Notes under the pieces: model-generated | Seen by the model: the letters and a program-made list of their open reading frames with translations, nothing else | What the model was told of the DNA's origin: nothing | Databases searched by the model: none | Source of the DNA: Linnemannia elongata | Lineage: Eukaryota > Mortierellomycota > Mortierellomycetes > Mortierellales > Mortierellaceae | Assembly (NCBI GenBank): GCA_036320915.1 | Contig: JAXBDG010000005.1 | Location: 2,734,001 to 2,798,000, forward strand | Reading direction: 5' to 3' | Length of the DNA stretch: 64,000 bases | Program-made: the position numbers and the translations under genes | Shown here: piece after piece, positions 9,909 to 20,250 of the stretch | Layout of the letters: each line of letters begins with the position of its first letter | Position numbering within the stretch: the first letter of the stretch is position 1

Positions 9909-10376
9909 TCCCTCCACTCCCTAGATTTTTGGAAGCCCCTCTTCTTTTCTTTCGTTCTTACCGCATCTCCTTGATCCTTTAACCTCCTTTTTCTTACTCT
10001 CCCCATTCCGTGATCTTTTGGAAACCCCTCTTCTTTTTTTCTTATCGCATTCGCTTGACCTTTTTTGGCATGCCTCCTGATCCCCTGGTGTTCGGCATTC
10101 CTCCTCTTTTCAGTGTCTCATTGAGCTTTCTCCTGACACGTCTTATCTGTGCGTGTACAGCAACGCCTATAGGATCTATACAAACCACGCAAGCATCTGA
10201 CCAGATTCATGTAAGGCCAAACGAGGGAAAGACTTTTACAGTTTGAATATATGGGTAGCAAAGCTTCTATATCTAACCAATTTTGTTATGTCCTACATCA
10301 AAGCACAAAAAAGCAGCAAAACCCTCCTCAGCTCGAACTCCCTTCATCCACCACCCTATGCCGATACTCGCACAAA
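9909..10376. other. intergenic, partly degenerate repeat
   Basis: T/C-rich repeat-like sequence continues to about 10140. The rest holds the likely promoter of the following secreted-protein relic. No other gene recognised. Confidence 0.45.
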
Positions 10377-10627
10377 ATGAGGTTGTTCATTTTGGTTGCC
10401 GTGTTGTCGATCGTGAGCTATGCTTAAGCCTGTTCCCAGATTAACGAACCTTGTATATCGTACAAGAATTACATTGAAATGTGTTGCTCCCACGTAGTGT
10501 TTCTTATCGAATTCGAAATTGAATTGGAAAAAATAATGCGAATCAAATTTTCGTTTTGGGTAGGAAACACCACTCCCACGACTTCAGCGTTTCCAACCCC
10601 AATAGCTATCCTCAATTCCATTGTATC
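10377..10627 (+). pseudogene. secreted cysteine-rich protein relic with a stop right after the signal peptide
   Basis: ATG at 10377 opens a clean signal peptide (MRLFILVAVLSIVSYA). A TAA at 10425-10427 follows immediately at the expected cleavage site. The same frame then continues with a cysteine-bearing segment (ACSQINEPCISYKNYIEMCC) before losing character. The pattern of signal, C, C, CC resembles a small secreted protein broken by one nonsense codon. The frame stays open to a TGA at about 10645, but after CC the sequence is not convincing. It lies just left of the tRNA-like element and the hAT transposon. Confidence 0.5.
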
Positions 10628-10905
10628 TAGTCCATTCGAAGGACTGTGAAAGTCACCTGGCGATTTTCACTCGTTAGAACAATAACAGCGACTTGTTTGA
10701 CCATACTGAATTTAGCTGCCTTTTCAGAAAAGTGTAGGCATAAATACATGTCTTTTATTTTCAGATCTTGAAGTGTTAAAAAAACATCCGTCAAAGCACA
10801 CAATCAATTTTTTTTCGTAGTTTATTCGGGCGCGAATCAAGCTATGGCTACAGTGAAGCATTAAGGGTTTCACTCCAGGTCACTGACTGTGCCGAGGAGA
10901 AAGAG
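10628..10905. other. no gene recognised
   Basis: AT-rich; nothing supportable. Confidence 0.45.
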
Positions 10906-10977
10906 CGCGGGAGCAAGGTCTCGAACCTCATGTGCTTGATTAGGATCTTGCGGGCGAACCGCTAGCCCATGGTCCCT
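10906..10977 (-). other. tRNA-like sequence with A and B boxes
   Basis: The minus strand has a D-arm-like GGGC/GCCC stem around TAGCGGTTC. About 35 nt downstream is GGTTCGAGACC, a perfect match to the Pol III B-box pattern GGTTCGANNCC, with a pairable T-stem. The anticodon stem and the acceptor stem do not pair, so I do not call a functional tRNA. It could be a decayed tRNA gene or the head of a tRNA-derived SINE. Confidence 0.4.
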
Positions 10978-11021
10978 TCCAACCCACGTGTGTACCCCTT
11001 AATAAAATAGAGAATTGGTAT

Positions 11022-11029
11022 CTCTCCAC
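11022..11029. repeat. target-site duplication of the hAT element, left
   Basis: CTCTCCAC directly precedes the left terminus and is repeated exactly at 15181-15188 after the right terminus. Eight base pairs is the hAT-family length. Confidence 0.9.
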
Positions 11030-11678
11030 CAGTGAACCACACCGCTCAACTTCAGGTGCAAAAATTGGCGTCTCCAGCCACCTTCCGGTGTGGCCACCGG
11101 TGTACTGAAGCGATGGTCCACCGGATGAAAAAATTAAATAAACGGTCACACACCTGTTCTCCTTCCGGTGTACACCTGTTCTCCTTCCGGTGTGCACTGG
11201 TTCTCCTTCCGGTGTGCACTGGTTCTCCTACCGGTGTACACTGCTTGTATACACCTATCCTTCTGTCTGGCTCTCTGCTTAAACTGCTTGTTTTGCCACC
11301 CAGTATGCGTCGTAAAAACCATGCTACATTTAACCTGCGTCCACGCACATCAGCCTTCGCTTTGCCTTTCAACATCGCTCCCAAATGGTAATGCCTTCCC
11401 TAAAAGCATTTCCTCACTGTTGTTCCCTTTTTTTTTTCCTGTCCTTGCTTCGTTTCCAACTCACTCAGCTCACTCTCCCACCTTCTTCACCCGCTGGTAA
11501 GTCCTCAGTTTCATCCACACCCGCGAGAGCATCAGCACATACACCAATAAAGCACTACGTGGTTTACATGTAATGATCTCCATTATATCAACGCGACACC
11601 TCTCATGTTTACTTTCCTCTTACTCATATCAGTCGACACCCGTTCATTCGTCTGAAATGCTTTATAAAAGAAAGGGAT

Positions 11679-13106
11679 TTAATGCCAATAAAGATACCCA
11701 GGATTCAAGTAATGTGGAAATCTAGAGAAGAATTTGTTGAAACTATGACTGCGCATCAAGTTCCGGAAAGTTGTATGAAGCATCCTACACCTATTGGTTG
11801 CTAGGATTCGTCCGGCACGACTGAACGATCGTTCGGATTCAGATGATGTGGCTGGGATTCCTAGGTAAGCGCGAGCCACGCGGATTAAATATGCAGCCTC
11901 GAGGTCTTCCTGCCGTTCGTTCCAGTAATCCAGAGGAAGATCTGCAAATTCGGAAAAATCATTCTCCTCGGTCGCTATTTGCTCGCAGTAATCCTGCACG
12001 ATCATGGCGGCATTCATCCTTCGTCTGACCAATGTTTGAATGGGCCCGGAATGGAATCTCTTCTGGCGGCTTGGAGTCGATACTTGAGAATCCTGACGGT
12101 CCTGGGCAGAGCGTTGGGCGTCCTCCTCCTGTAAGCGAATGATCTCTGCAACGACCAAGTATTTAACCTTGCACAAATACGTCGATGGATCGCTTCTTCC
12201 ATTCAACATTCGGAAGACCATATCTGTCACCTCGAAGCCCGGGGGGAGGCGTGCATCGGAGGGGAGCGGCGTATTCCACATGTCGAGCTTTCCATAAGCT
12301 GGGGTTAGGAACATGGCCACCAGCATGGAATCGGGGATAGTCTCATAGCTCCATGCTTGTCGCAACTCTTTCTCCAGCTGTTGATGCATCTCTCGTGGTC
12401 CGTCGGTAAGGAAAGTATCGATAGCAGGAAGGATTCCTTCAATCCTGGGATAGACTTGTGAAATGGTCGGGTTCTCAAGTTGGCCTACCCAATGGGTGAA
12501 GTTGGCTGCTCCTTGGAGAAGTCGAATGAGCTCGTTGAGGATAGCGACCTCTTCTTCGGATGGAATGAGCTTCTTGAGCGAGAGGGCGTTGGCTCGTTGG
12601 TCGTTGTGGGCTGCAAGCATCCGTCGGTATGCTTTTTCGAAGGCTGGAGAAACCTTGACGACCCGGGCGATCATTACATTCTTGGAGTTCCATCTAGTGT
12701 GGTTCATCGCAAGAAGTTTGTAGCTCTTGCCGAACAGGACCCTCTGCTCCTCTGCCAGGATTGACATCGCATTCGGGTGGGTTCTAAAAAAAACGGACAC
12801 TTCCGAACACTTGCTGATCAGGGCTGCAACCGTGGCTGATGCTTCCCATGCTTTGCTGATACACAACTGCATTTTATGTGCAGCGCAGGCGATCCAGGCC
12901 ACGTTACTCGTCTCTTGATAAAGAGACAGACACTTCTTCATATTCGAGCCTTGATCTGTTGTTGCGGCAATGACCTTGCCTTCCAAACCCCAGGCTGCGA
13001 GAACTTCCTCTATATTCGAAAGAAAAGCGGGATACGTGTTAGGATCGGATAATATGATTCGTAGATTAGCCCAAAACCGCCTTCTACCATAATACGACAA
13101 CAATAC

Positions 13107-13149
<43 letters not shown>

Positions 13150-14746
13150 AACCTTACTAAGCTTTATCAGCAGAAACTCTCCCGTCTGGCGCTCTCCTTC
13201 AATTAGCACCATGTCGAGGAGGATTGTTGCCGTCTGTAGGCTTGGGGTAATGTAGTGCATTGTGATCCCAGATACTTGCGCTGGTCCGCGCTTGTCCAGC
13301 CGTCGAATGTGATAGCGCAACTGTCCATGTCCCTGGCAAACAGTCCTCGAAGGTGGAGATATTTGTCGCGGGTGGTATTGGCGACTTTCTTCTTCATCGT
13401 ATATGAGGCATGGACGTCGAATCCCCGCATGCTCACTGCCTTGATTTTCCGAAAATTAGGATTGTCGAACAAAGAGTAGTTCACCGCACCCTCGCTAAGG
13501 AGATTTAGCCAGCATGCTTCGACGGTTGCCTTATCTTCCAAAGTAGGGATCGGAATACCGGGTAAGGCGCTCAGAAATTTCGATTTCCTGGGTGTCCGCT
13601 TGGGGGTCGAAGGTGCTTGGTATTCTTGTTGCTCCTTGGACGCGTGAAGGTCGACTGGCAAGCGCTCCAGGCAATTCTGGAGCCCCTGGAATAATCGGAA
13701 GGCTTCGTATACTTCTTTGTGGGTGCTATTCATATGACTTTCGCGGCCGATCATTCCAGCACCACCGGATAACTTGGTCTTGCAGGAGTCGTCGGTCATT
13801 ATGGCACAGATATATTTGCTCTTTTCTTCTCCCTCATCGAAGACTTTGACCGAACGGAAAAAATGGGAGAAGATAGCGTTACCACGAGCCCGCGCACGGT
13901 TTGGAACATGTATCAAAGCCTTCATCTCCTCTGGAGCATGCTCGCTACAATCTTCAGGCGAAAGGAGCTCATACGGAAGACATCTCTCTACCACCTGCAG
14001 CCATCGCTCCGAACACGTATACCGGGCACGCAATTGGCGACGCTGCTCTTCACGAACTTGGGTTGGGCTCATATCATACAACGGAGTTCCGGTCCTCATG
14101 TCCTCAATAATGGCGATTGAAGTGGCCCTGGAGTGAGATGTTTGAGACCTTGGAATACCCCTTGGAGCAGCACGCATCTCGGGGTCATCAGTACTCTCAC
14201 GTCGAGATGATCCAGAAATCGATGTCGAATCCGTGGTATCGGAGAGCGCTGAGGAAGTTTGGGAGCGGTAAGGGTGGTAGGCAACCCGTGAACGAGAGGG
14301 AGACGCTACAGGGTTGGCAGTTGTTTCGGGCATTGAGGCTATGCGAAGCAATGGAGGGGGCTCAAGAACAGCAGGAGGTTCGTCGCGAACGACCGTAGAA
14401 ATCTCTCCCGGTTGTCCCCAAAAACACGCTTCCCCACTAGGCTGCACGAATCCAATAAAGGGGCAGGGTCAGCAAGTAAACTTGCACAACTTGGGACGGC
14501 ACAAAATCAGATTTGATAACTTCAATAACTTACTGAAAGGAAGGACTCATCTTCGCCCTCTTTGCTGTTTTCGTCAACAGGTCCGTCAGTCATTTCGTCA
14601 TCAACGCATCGGGCTCCAATGGCACTTCGCCTAGGCTTCGAAGGAAAGTCTTCCTCGAACTCTTCTCCTAGTGGACTGTGAGAATAAGGATCTTCGCTCA
14701 AGTCATCGTATGTGGTATCCTCTAAGGGATCGTAGTTGTAATTCAT
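11679..14746 (-). pseudogene. hAT transposase, three exons, one apparent frameshift
   Basis: Exon 1 is 14534-14746 (71 codons, acidic). The intron 14442-14533 has GTAAGT...GTGCAG. Exon 2 runs from 14441 to 13158. A second intron (13010-13157) has donor GTAAGG, a 40-nt poly-T tract, a CTAAC branch-like site and acceptor ATATAG. Exon 3 is 11679-13009. The catalytic-core signatures CAITFDGWTS and ATTDQGSNMK and the C-terminal dimerisation motif YLGIPATSSESERSFSRAGR are all present. Near 13265-13270 the frame breaks by one base between WTSADQRKYLG and ITMHYITPSL, within GGGATC. Apart from this the coding sequence is open, so the element is either very recently inactivated or carries a sequencing error. 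Confidence 0.8.
13107..13147. repeat. poly-A/T tract inside a transposase intron
   Basis: About 41 A residues on the plus strand, lying in the second intron of the hAT transposase. Confidence 0.95.
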
Positions 14747-15180
14747 TGCGGGAGATGATGGAAGGTTATAGGGTAGAGATGAATGTATTTCCTACAACAT
14801 ACTATTTACTCCTTCCTTCTGTGTCAGAGCATGGTGTATCCAAGCCTCACCGATGGTGACGCATGCGAAAGTTGCAAAAAAAAACGAGCGGTATCATGCA
14901 TTAGTAGACACTGGAAGAAAAAAAGGTGTACACTGGTAGAGAACAGGTGTACACCGGAAGGAGAACAGGTGTACACCAGTAGGAGAACCAGTGTACACCG
15001 GTAGGAGAACCAGTGTACACCGGAAGGAGAACAGGTGAACACCGGAAGGAGAACAGGTGTGTGACCGTTGATTTAATTTTTTCATCCGGTGGACCATCGC
15101 TTCAGTACACCGGTGGCCACACCGGAAGGTGGCTGGAGACGCCAATTTTTGCACCTGAAGTTGAGTGGTGTGGTTCACTG

Positions 15181-15188
15181 CTCTCCAC
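15181..15188. repeat. target-site duplication of the hAT element, right
   Basis: CTCTCCAC, identical to 11022-11029. Confidence 0.9.
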
Positions 15189-15619
15189 TGTAGCAAGCTC
15201 CAGATGCTTATTCGACGCCACCAATTGGTCAGCCTCAATAAGTGCAAGACCTTCTACAACAGAACCTTCTCGCCTACGCAAGACTTCGGACCCTCTAGAA
15301 TATTCATTCCCCTGAGTGCATAAGTAATATATACTTGCAGTTTGAGATCATTCTCTACTACGAGTTTCACACACCCTTGTTTGCAATACGCTTTCTATCT
15401 GACTCCTGTTCATTCAAGAGTATTATCTCTAACTCTCCCTCATATATGATCTGACCTTGAAGAAGCACTACACAATAGGAATACATGTGAGGGCCTGTTC
15501 CCGCCGCGTCAGATTTCTTAAGCTACTGTCGCTTGGGTGTCCTTGTCAAACGGCAGGTATAACAACTTGCACCTTAACAACGCCATCACAAGCGAGAAGA
15601 AAAGAGAAGATGCGCTCTT
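15189..15619. other. no gene recognised
   Basis: No supportable frame. The last roughly 60 bases before copy D include CACCTTAAC and an AGAAAAGAGAAGA run similar to the sequence preceding copies A, B and G. Confidence 0.45.
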
Positions 15620-16019
15620 TCGAACAAATCTATAGAACAATGGGCTTACTCTCAGCAGATCGTAGCAACAAGGCTACTCTACTGCTTGCAATACCCCGTT
15701 CAATTAAAGTCGTGTGCAATGGAATCTTGTTCTATATTTGAAATTAACATTAGCAAGAACCTCACAAAGCCTTTCCGCTCTGCGAGATGACTCTGCGTAG
15801 TGTGATTCACGATCCGAAGATCTATTCGTATTCAACTAAAAATGGCACAAGGCGGTAATCGTCGCGTTCTAGCACGGGTTCTGACTTAGAGGCGTTCAGC
15901 CATAACCCAACGGATGGTAGCTTCGGGCCATTGTCTGCTCAGGCAGGCCCATATACCAATTATCCGAATGAACGGTTCCTCTCGTACTAAGTTAAATTAC
16001 TATTGCAACAACATTTCAT

Positions 16020-16074
<55 letters not shown>

Positions 16075-16118
16075 ATTAGTGGGTGAACAATCCAACGCTT
16101 ACTGGATTCTGCTTCAGT

Positions 16119-16154
<36 letters not shown>

Positions 16155-16192
16155 AACGTCGCTATGAACGCTTGGCTGCCACTAGCCAGTTA
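15620..16192 (-). pseudogene. 28S rRNA 3'-end fragment, copy D (best preserved)
   Basis: Minus strand from TTAACTGGCTAGTGGCAGCC to the 28S 3' terminus TTGTTCTATAGATTTGTTCG. It retains the conserved GACGTTGCTTTTTGATCC, GTGAGACAGGTTAG and GTACGAGAGGAACC blocks with comparatively few substitutions. The rest of the 28S gene is absent, so it is not a functional rRNA. Confidence 0.92.
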
Positions 16193-17749
16193 ATACTCCC
16201 TATGGTAATTTTGTTGGCACCTATTCTTCAATTTCACAGTCACACCTCAATCCAGTCCCTCCTCCATAAAAAAAAACTGCCACAGCACATCTTGATCGAC
16301 AATAGCTGGAACATTCTTTCAGACACATTTCAGCCACAATATGAGAGAGCCTGTCAGCTGCCAACATTAACTCGGTGCTGAATCTCTTTTTCTCTTGCCT
16401 TTTGATTTTTTGTTGTCATATTTCTTTTGCCTCTGTGTTCTTTCTCGAGAGAACAAATATGTTTACATTTGCAGCACTACATTTGCAAGTCCCTACACTC
16501 TCAGGCACCACGTTGAAGGGATGCCATCCAAATTTCGTAGTTCATGTCCCTTGATTCTCGCCAAGGCCATCGAGATTTTGATCACGACCTGCTGAACACC
16601 ACTGGGTCCTTTGGGAGTTCTGAGGGTGCTGACAGCTTGTCGGTCCATTTGGTAGGGTATGCAACGATCATGCTGATGTTTCGGACATTTCTTTGCCCGA
16701 GCACACTCCTCAATCGCAGTCCAAGTCTTCCCTGAACACCACGCACGGCAGATTGATTTATGGGAAGAAACCGGTCGGCCATAGATTGCAGCAAAACCTT
16801 GATTTATTTGTAAAAGCCGGGTATCACCACTCTCAATTCCCAGCACAGAAATTAAGGGCACCTCTCGAAGCATTCGAATCATTCGAACCATTCGGATCGA
16901 ATCGAGTAGGGGAGTATTCAAATCGAATCGAATCCACCCTATCTCAAATTCGATTCGATTAGGACTCCTAGGCACACCTGGATTCATTCTGGCTGGAGTG
17001 GGACAGAGAGGAGGCAAGCCATGAGTTCGATGTCTCATGTGAGACCGTTACAAAGAGAACAGCCGCTTTAGCCCAGCAAGCATCGCTCGCCATATCTGCA
17101 CGTGGTTTCTCAGCTGTGCAAGCCAACAACAGCACGGCAGTTCACAATCTTCCAACAGATGCCGGTAAATACGTTTGTTTATAGTTAACTTGAACACATT
17201 TTTTCTTGATTTAATTTTTTTCCTGTTTTTCCATGTTTCCTTGTTAACTGTTCGTGTGGGAAACGACAATGGATCCCATTCGGATCATGATATATCAGCA
17301 GGCACTGTGAGAACGTTTTGAAAAGCTCGATGCCATCGAAATGTTCGTTAAAAGACATTGTATCCGTTGAAAAGGTAAATAATACTATCTCATTCTTATT
17401 GCCCGTTACGCTGTAGATCAAAAAAGGTTGACCCAAAAACCCCCTACAAGTCGATTGTCGTTTCTTGCTGGTAAACAGCGAGCTCAGGGGACAGGTATGT
17501 CTATTTGATCAATGATGAAATGTAACCATTTTTATTGTTATATACAATAATAACGCGATCGTGCTTTGATATGTGACCTCAAAAGCAACGGGCACAACAG
17601 GTAAGATATCGAGCTCATCTATGATGTACTATGGTAGAAGCCTTATGGCACTTGGATCTTTCCTATTAGTGGCTCATTTCCGATTGTCTTTCTGGATTGT
17701 TGAACTAAATTTCTTTGCGCCCTGTTTTTCTCTATAAAATATGGTGTAG
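16193..17749. other. no gene recognised; ATTCGA-rich patch
   Basis: A 181-codon open frame on the minus strand (16493-17038) has no family resemblance and is not called. At 16870-16960 short ATTCGA/AATCGA units recur in both orientations. Confidence 0.4.
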
Positions 17750-18164
17750 ATGACGATGTCAAAGTCGCGATGGTGATCGATGTTGACGCTGAGAATGCTG
17801 TCAAAATCAAAAACAGTGTCTTTGTTACTTATATTGACTTTTATTATATGAGATTAGATGAGGCGAGTTCTGGCAAGCTACAGCCAGCCATACCATTTTC
17901 TGAAACGAAATCGTCCACCAGCGCCATTGTTCCCATCAAAGCGCAAAAAAATCGGCAAGGTTAGCAAAGAATGAATCCCGTGAAATATGTTATCATTGAC
18001 AACTAATAATGTATTTGCTTTTGACTATAGTTCACTAAAAAGAACCGTCGATCATTGGAAGGACGTTACCATGCGCTCGGAGAAAATTGGATCCTTGCAT
18101 CAGGGACGATGGTAGAAGACGTGCTATATACAGCAGGTTCTGATGAGGATTGCGCATCATTCAG
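17750..18164 (+). pseudogene. fragment of an unrecognised multi-exon gene, cut by a 28S fragment
   Basis: Two exon-like pieces show plausible splice signals: 17750-17959 (after GTGTAG, before GTTAGC) and 18031-18164 (after GACTATAG, before GTACTT). The second encodes a distinctive stretch (FTKKNRRSLEGRYHALGENW, then ILASGTMVEDVLY). The reading phases of the two pieces disagree by one base, possibly in the A-run near 17945. The expected next exon is replaced by 28S copy E, starting at about 18212. I do not recognise the family. Confidence 0.4.
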
Positions 18165-18211
18165 GTACTTTTATCGTTGTTTAGCTTTATTGTGGTCTTA
18201 TAAGCAAGCAC

Positions 18212-18575
18212 ATTCAGGATCCGAGGATCTATTCGTATTCAACTAAAAATCGGAAAAGGCGGTAACCGTCGCGTTCTAGCACAGGTTCTGACTTGGAGGC
18301 GTTCAGTCATAATCCAACGGATGGTAGCTTCAAGCCATTGCCTGCTCCCAAATACCAATTATCCGAATGAACGGTTCCTCTCGTACAAATTTCAATTACT
18401 ACTGCAATAACATTTCATCAGTAGGATAAAACTAACCTGTCTCACGACAGTCTAAACCCCAGGTCTTGTTCCCTATTAGTGGGTGAACTATCCGATGCTT
18501 ACTGTATTCTGCTTCAGGAACCGACATTGAACGATCAAAAAGCAACGTCGCAATGGACGCTTGGCTGCCACAAGC
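18212..18575 (-). pseudogene. 28S rRNA fragment, copy E (rRNA-3' truncated)
   Basis: Minus strand from the GCTTGTGGCAGCC block to the AGATCCTCGGATCCTGAATG block, about 360 nt. The last 200 nt of 28S are missing. It abuts the broken gene at 17750-18164. Numerous substitutions. Confidence 0.88.
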
Positions 18576-18786
18576 ATAACGACGTTCATGAAGCTTTAGA
18601 TTTGCAACACATAAAAGTGGCAAAACAACGGCCTCAGAAACTTACAAAGCTACAGTACACCTTATGAATAGTCCGCCATCGCCTTTATTTTGGTTTTACC
18701 AAATAGATTGAAAACTGTTATGATACCATCCTTGAACCCTTCCTTCCTTCCCTATCTCTTCCTCCCTAGTCTCGTCTTGAGAAGAA
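18576..18786. other. no gene recognised
   Basis: Short spacer; nothing supportable. Confidence 0.4.
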
Positions 18787-19764
18787 TCATTCTGTGCTGC
18801 CGCTGTTCAGACTCCTGCCATGACGTTGAACTGCTTGAAGGAGAGTTGTTTCCTCCATATCTTGACCACAATTGAGATATAGACTCTTCAGCGGGGTTTT
18901 AAGTGCGTTAAGCAATTTCATCATAGACTGATTAATAGGAACCGAGTCGGTGTTGTGTACCATTAGATTCAGGTCCAAGCTTCGAAGGCATTGTAGGTGT
19001 CCACTGAGAGCAAGTTGAGCCATCCCCTCCAGAATCTCATGAGAGTCTTCTTTATCGCAATGCCAGAAGAGATGTTGCAGCCGTGGACAGTTGCTGAGCA
19101 ATGCCATATATTCTGCAATGGTCGGGTCGATAAGCTGAGCCAATTCCAGAGACTCAAGGTATTTGAATGCCAAACAGCGGTCCATATCCGGAAAATCAGT
19201 GTAAAGGGACGTCAGAGACACCGCCTTGAAACGTGTGCAAGCCTTCCAGAAAGCAGCGGCAGACTCATATTGGAAAACCGAAAGCTCTGGCTCGCTCTGT
19301 CCCCAAAACTCGCCTTCAATCGAGATCTCTCTCAGTTCTGGGAAGAATGAGGTTTCAGCAAGGCTTTCCCAGAATCTGAGTGGAAGGTCAGCACCAACTT
19401 CGAGGGTCTTAAGAGACATGTGGTGCCGTTGAATGAATTCGACCCAGATATCGGTGTTTCTGGAACGGACGTAGGACGAGCACGAAAGAGTTGACAAATT
19501 TGAGAAGTTCAAGGCCAGGGACTCAGGTGGGGTCGTTTCGTCAAAGCAGATATTGTGGACATGGGATGCATAAGTGCAACATAGGTCGAAAGGAGGCGCT
19601 GCACGCTTACGCAAATTCAGATAGGAGTAGAGGAGAGGCCCAAAAGTGTGACTCCAGGACTTGCAAACGAGGATACAGGCAACAAGGTCAATCTTGTTAA
19701 GATAGGCACCAATGATAAACTGCATCTCGGGAAGGTTGAGGGGGTTAGTTGGCACGGTGTGCAT
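18787..19764 (-). CDS. F-box protein, 325 residues
   Basis: I start at the ATG at 19764, which directly precedes an F-box-like segment (LNLPEMQFIIGAYLNKIDLV, then ACILVCKSWSHTFGPLLYSYL). The frame is open 48 codons further upstream. The rest consists of irregular LRR-like pieces (LKTLEVGADLPLRFWESLAE, LESLELAQL, LRSLDLNLMV, LKSLYLNCGQ). The likely role is an SCF ubiquitin-ligase substrate adaptor with unknown target. F-box/LRR proteins of such fungi are usually longer; this one stops within an LRR, so the 3' end may be lost. No intron is visible. It lies between 28S copies E and F. Confidence 0.7.
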   Translation of the reverse strand: MHTVPTNPLNLPEMQFIIGAYLNKIDLVACILVCKSWSHTFGPLLYSYLNLRKRAAPPFDLCCTYASHVHNICFDETTPPESLALNFSNLSTLSCSSYVRSRNTDIWVEFIQRHHMSLKTLEVGADLPLRFWESLAETSFFPELREISIEGEFWGQSEPELSVFQYESAAAFWKACTRFKAVSLTSLYTDFPDMDRCLAFKYLESLELAQLIDPTIAEYMALLSNCPRLQHLFWHCDKEDSHEILEGMAQLALSGHLQCLRSLDLNLMVHNTDSVPINQSMMKLLNALKTPLKSLYLNCGQDMEETTLLQAVQRHGRSLNSGSTE

Positions 19765-20169
19765 GGTGCTGGTAGGGGTCTGGGCAGGAACGCGATGGAG
19801 AAATAAAAAAATTACAAGTGAATAATATGAGAAGGACGACAATGTCCTCAGACTGAACAGAAATTTTCCATTTAATGCCCGTAGTGAATGCGATATCAAA
19901 CGTACCAAGAAAATATGAGGAAAGAAGCAGGAGGATCTTACTTCATAATCTAGTGCTATTTATACAAAAACTGGAGGCGTAATTTTCTCAACTCCTTAAC
20001 ATGAGCAGACGGGGTCACGCAAGAGCGATCGCTTGATGAATCGCCAGCGACAAACTGCGCCTCCATATCGGTGGCTGCATCTTCAAGTCTAACTGGGTGC
20101 AACAATAGACCCTTCAAGTGATATAACAGCCCTTGAGTTAGTTACAATCCGGAAACACTTACTTGAATG
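19765..20169. other. upstream region of the F-box gene
   Basis: Contains CTATTTATACAA (about 19959-19970), whose complement has a TATAAAT-type element suitable as the promoter of the minus-strand F-box gene. Nothing else seen. Confidence 0.35.
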
Positions 20170-20250
20170 ATGCTTTACAGATATGGCAGGGAGAACGTAC
20201 ATAAAAGGGTCAGAAAACATCGTCGCTATGAACGCTTGGCTGCCACGAGG
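20170..20250 (-). pseudogene. 28S rRNA fragment, copy F (short, decayed)
   Basis: Minus strand GTGGCAGCCAAGCGTTCATA, then GCGACGATG, then a decayed ATCCTTCG-equivalent. Only the rRNA-5' portion of the repeat survives. Confidence 0.7.

Larger units (their letters stand above)
11030..15180 (-). mobile_element. complete hAT DNA transposon, 4151 bp
   Basis: The element is bounded by terminal inverted repeats beginning CAGTGAACCACACC. The left arm (11030 to about 11243) matches the inverted right arm (about 14967-15180) over roughly 210 bp with few mismatches. Inside each arm is an array of 21-22 bp subterminal repeats with core TTCTCCTTCCGGTGTACAC, about four units on the left and six on the right. 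These are the likely transposase-binding sites. The interior carries one minus-strand transposase gene with a hAT dimerisation domain. The perfect 8-bp duplication and well-matched arms indicate recent insertion. Confidence 0.93.

Noticed and set aside
16493..17038. 181-codon minus-strand frame
   Set aside because: Crosses the ATTCGA repeat; no family, no promoter, no signal.
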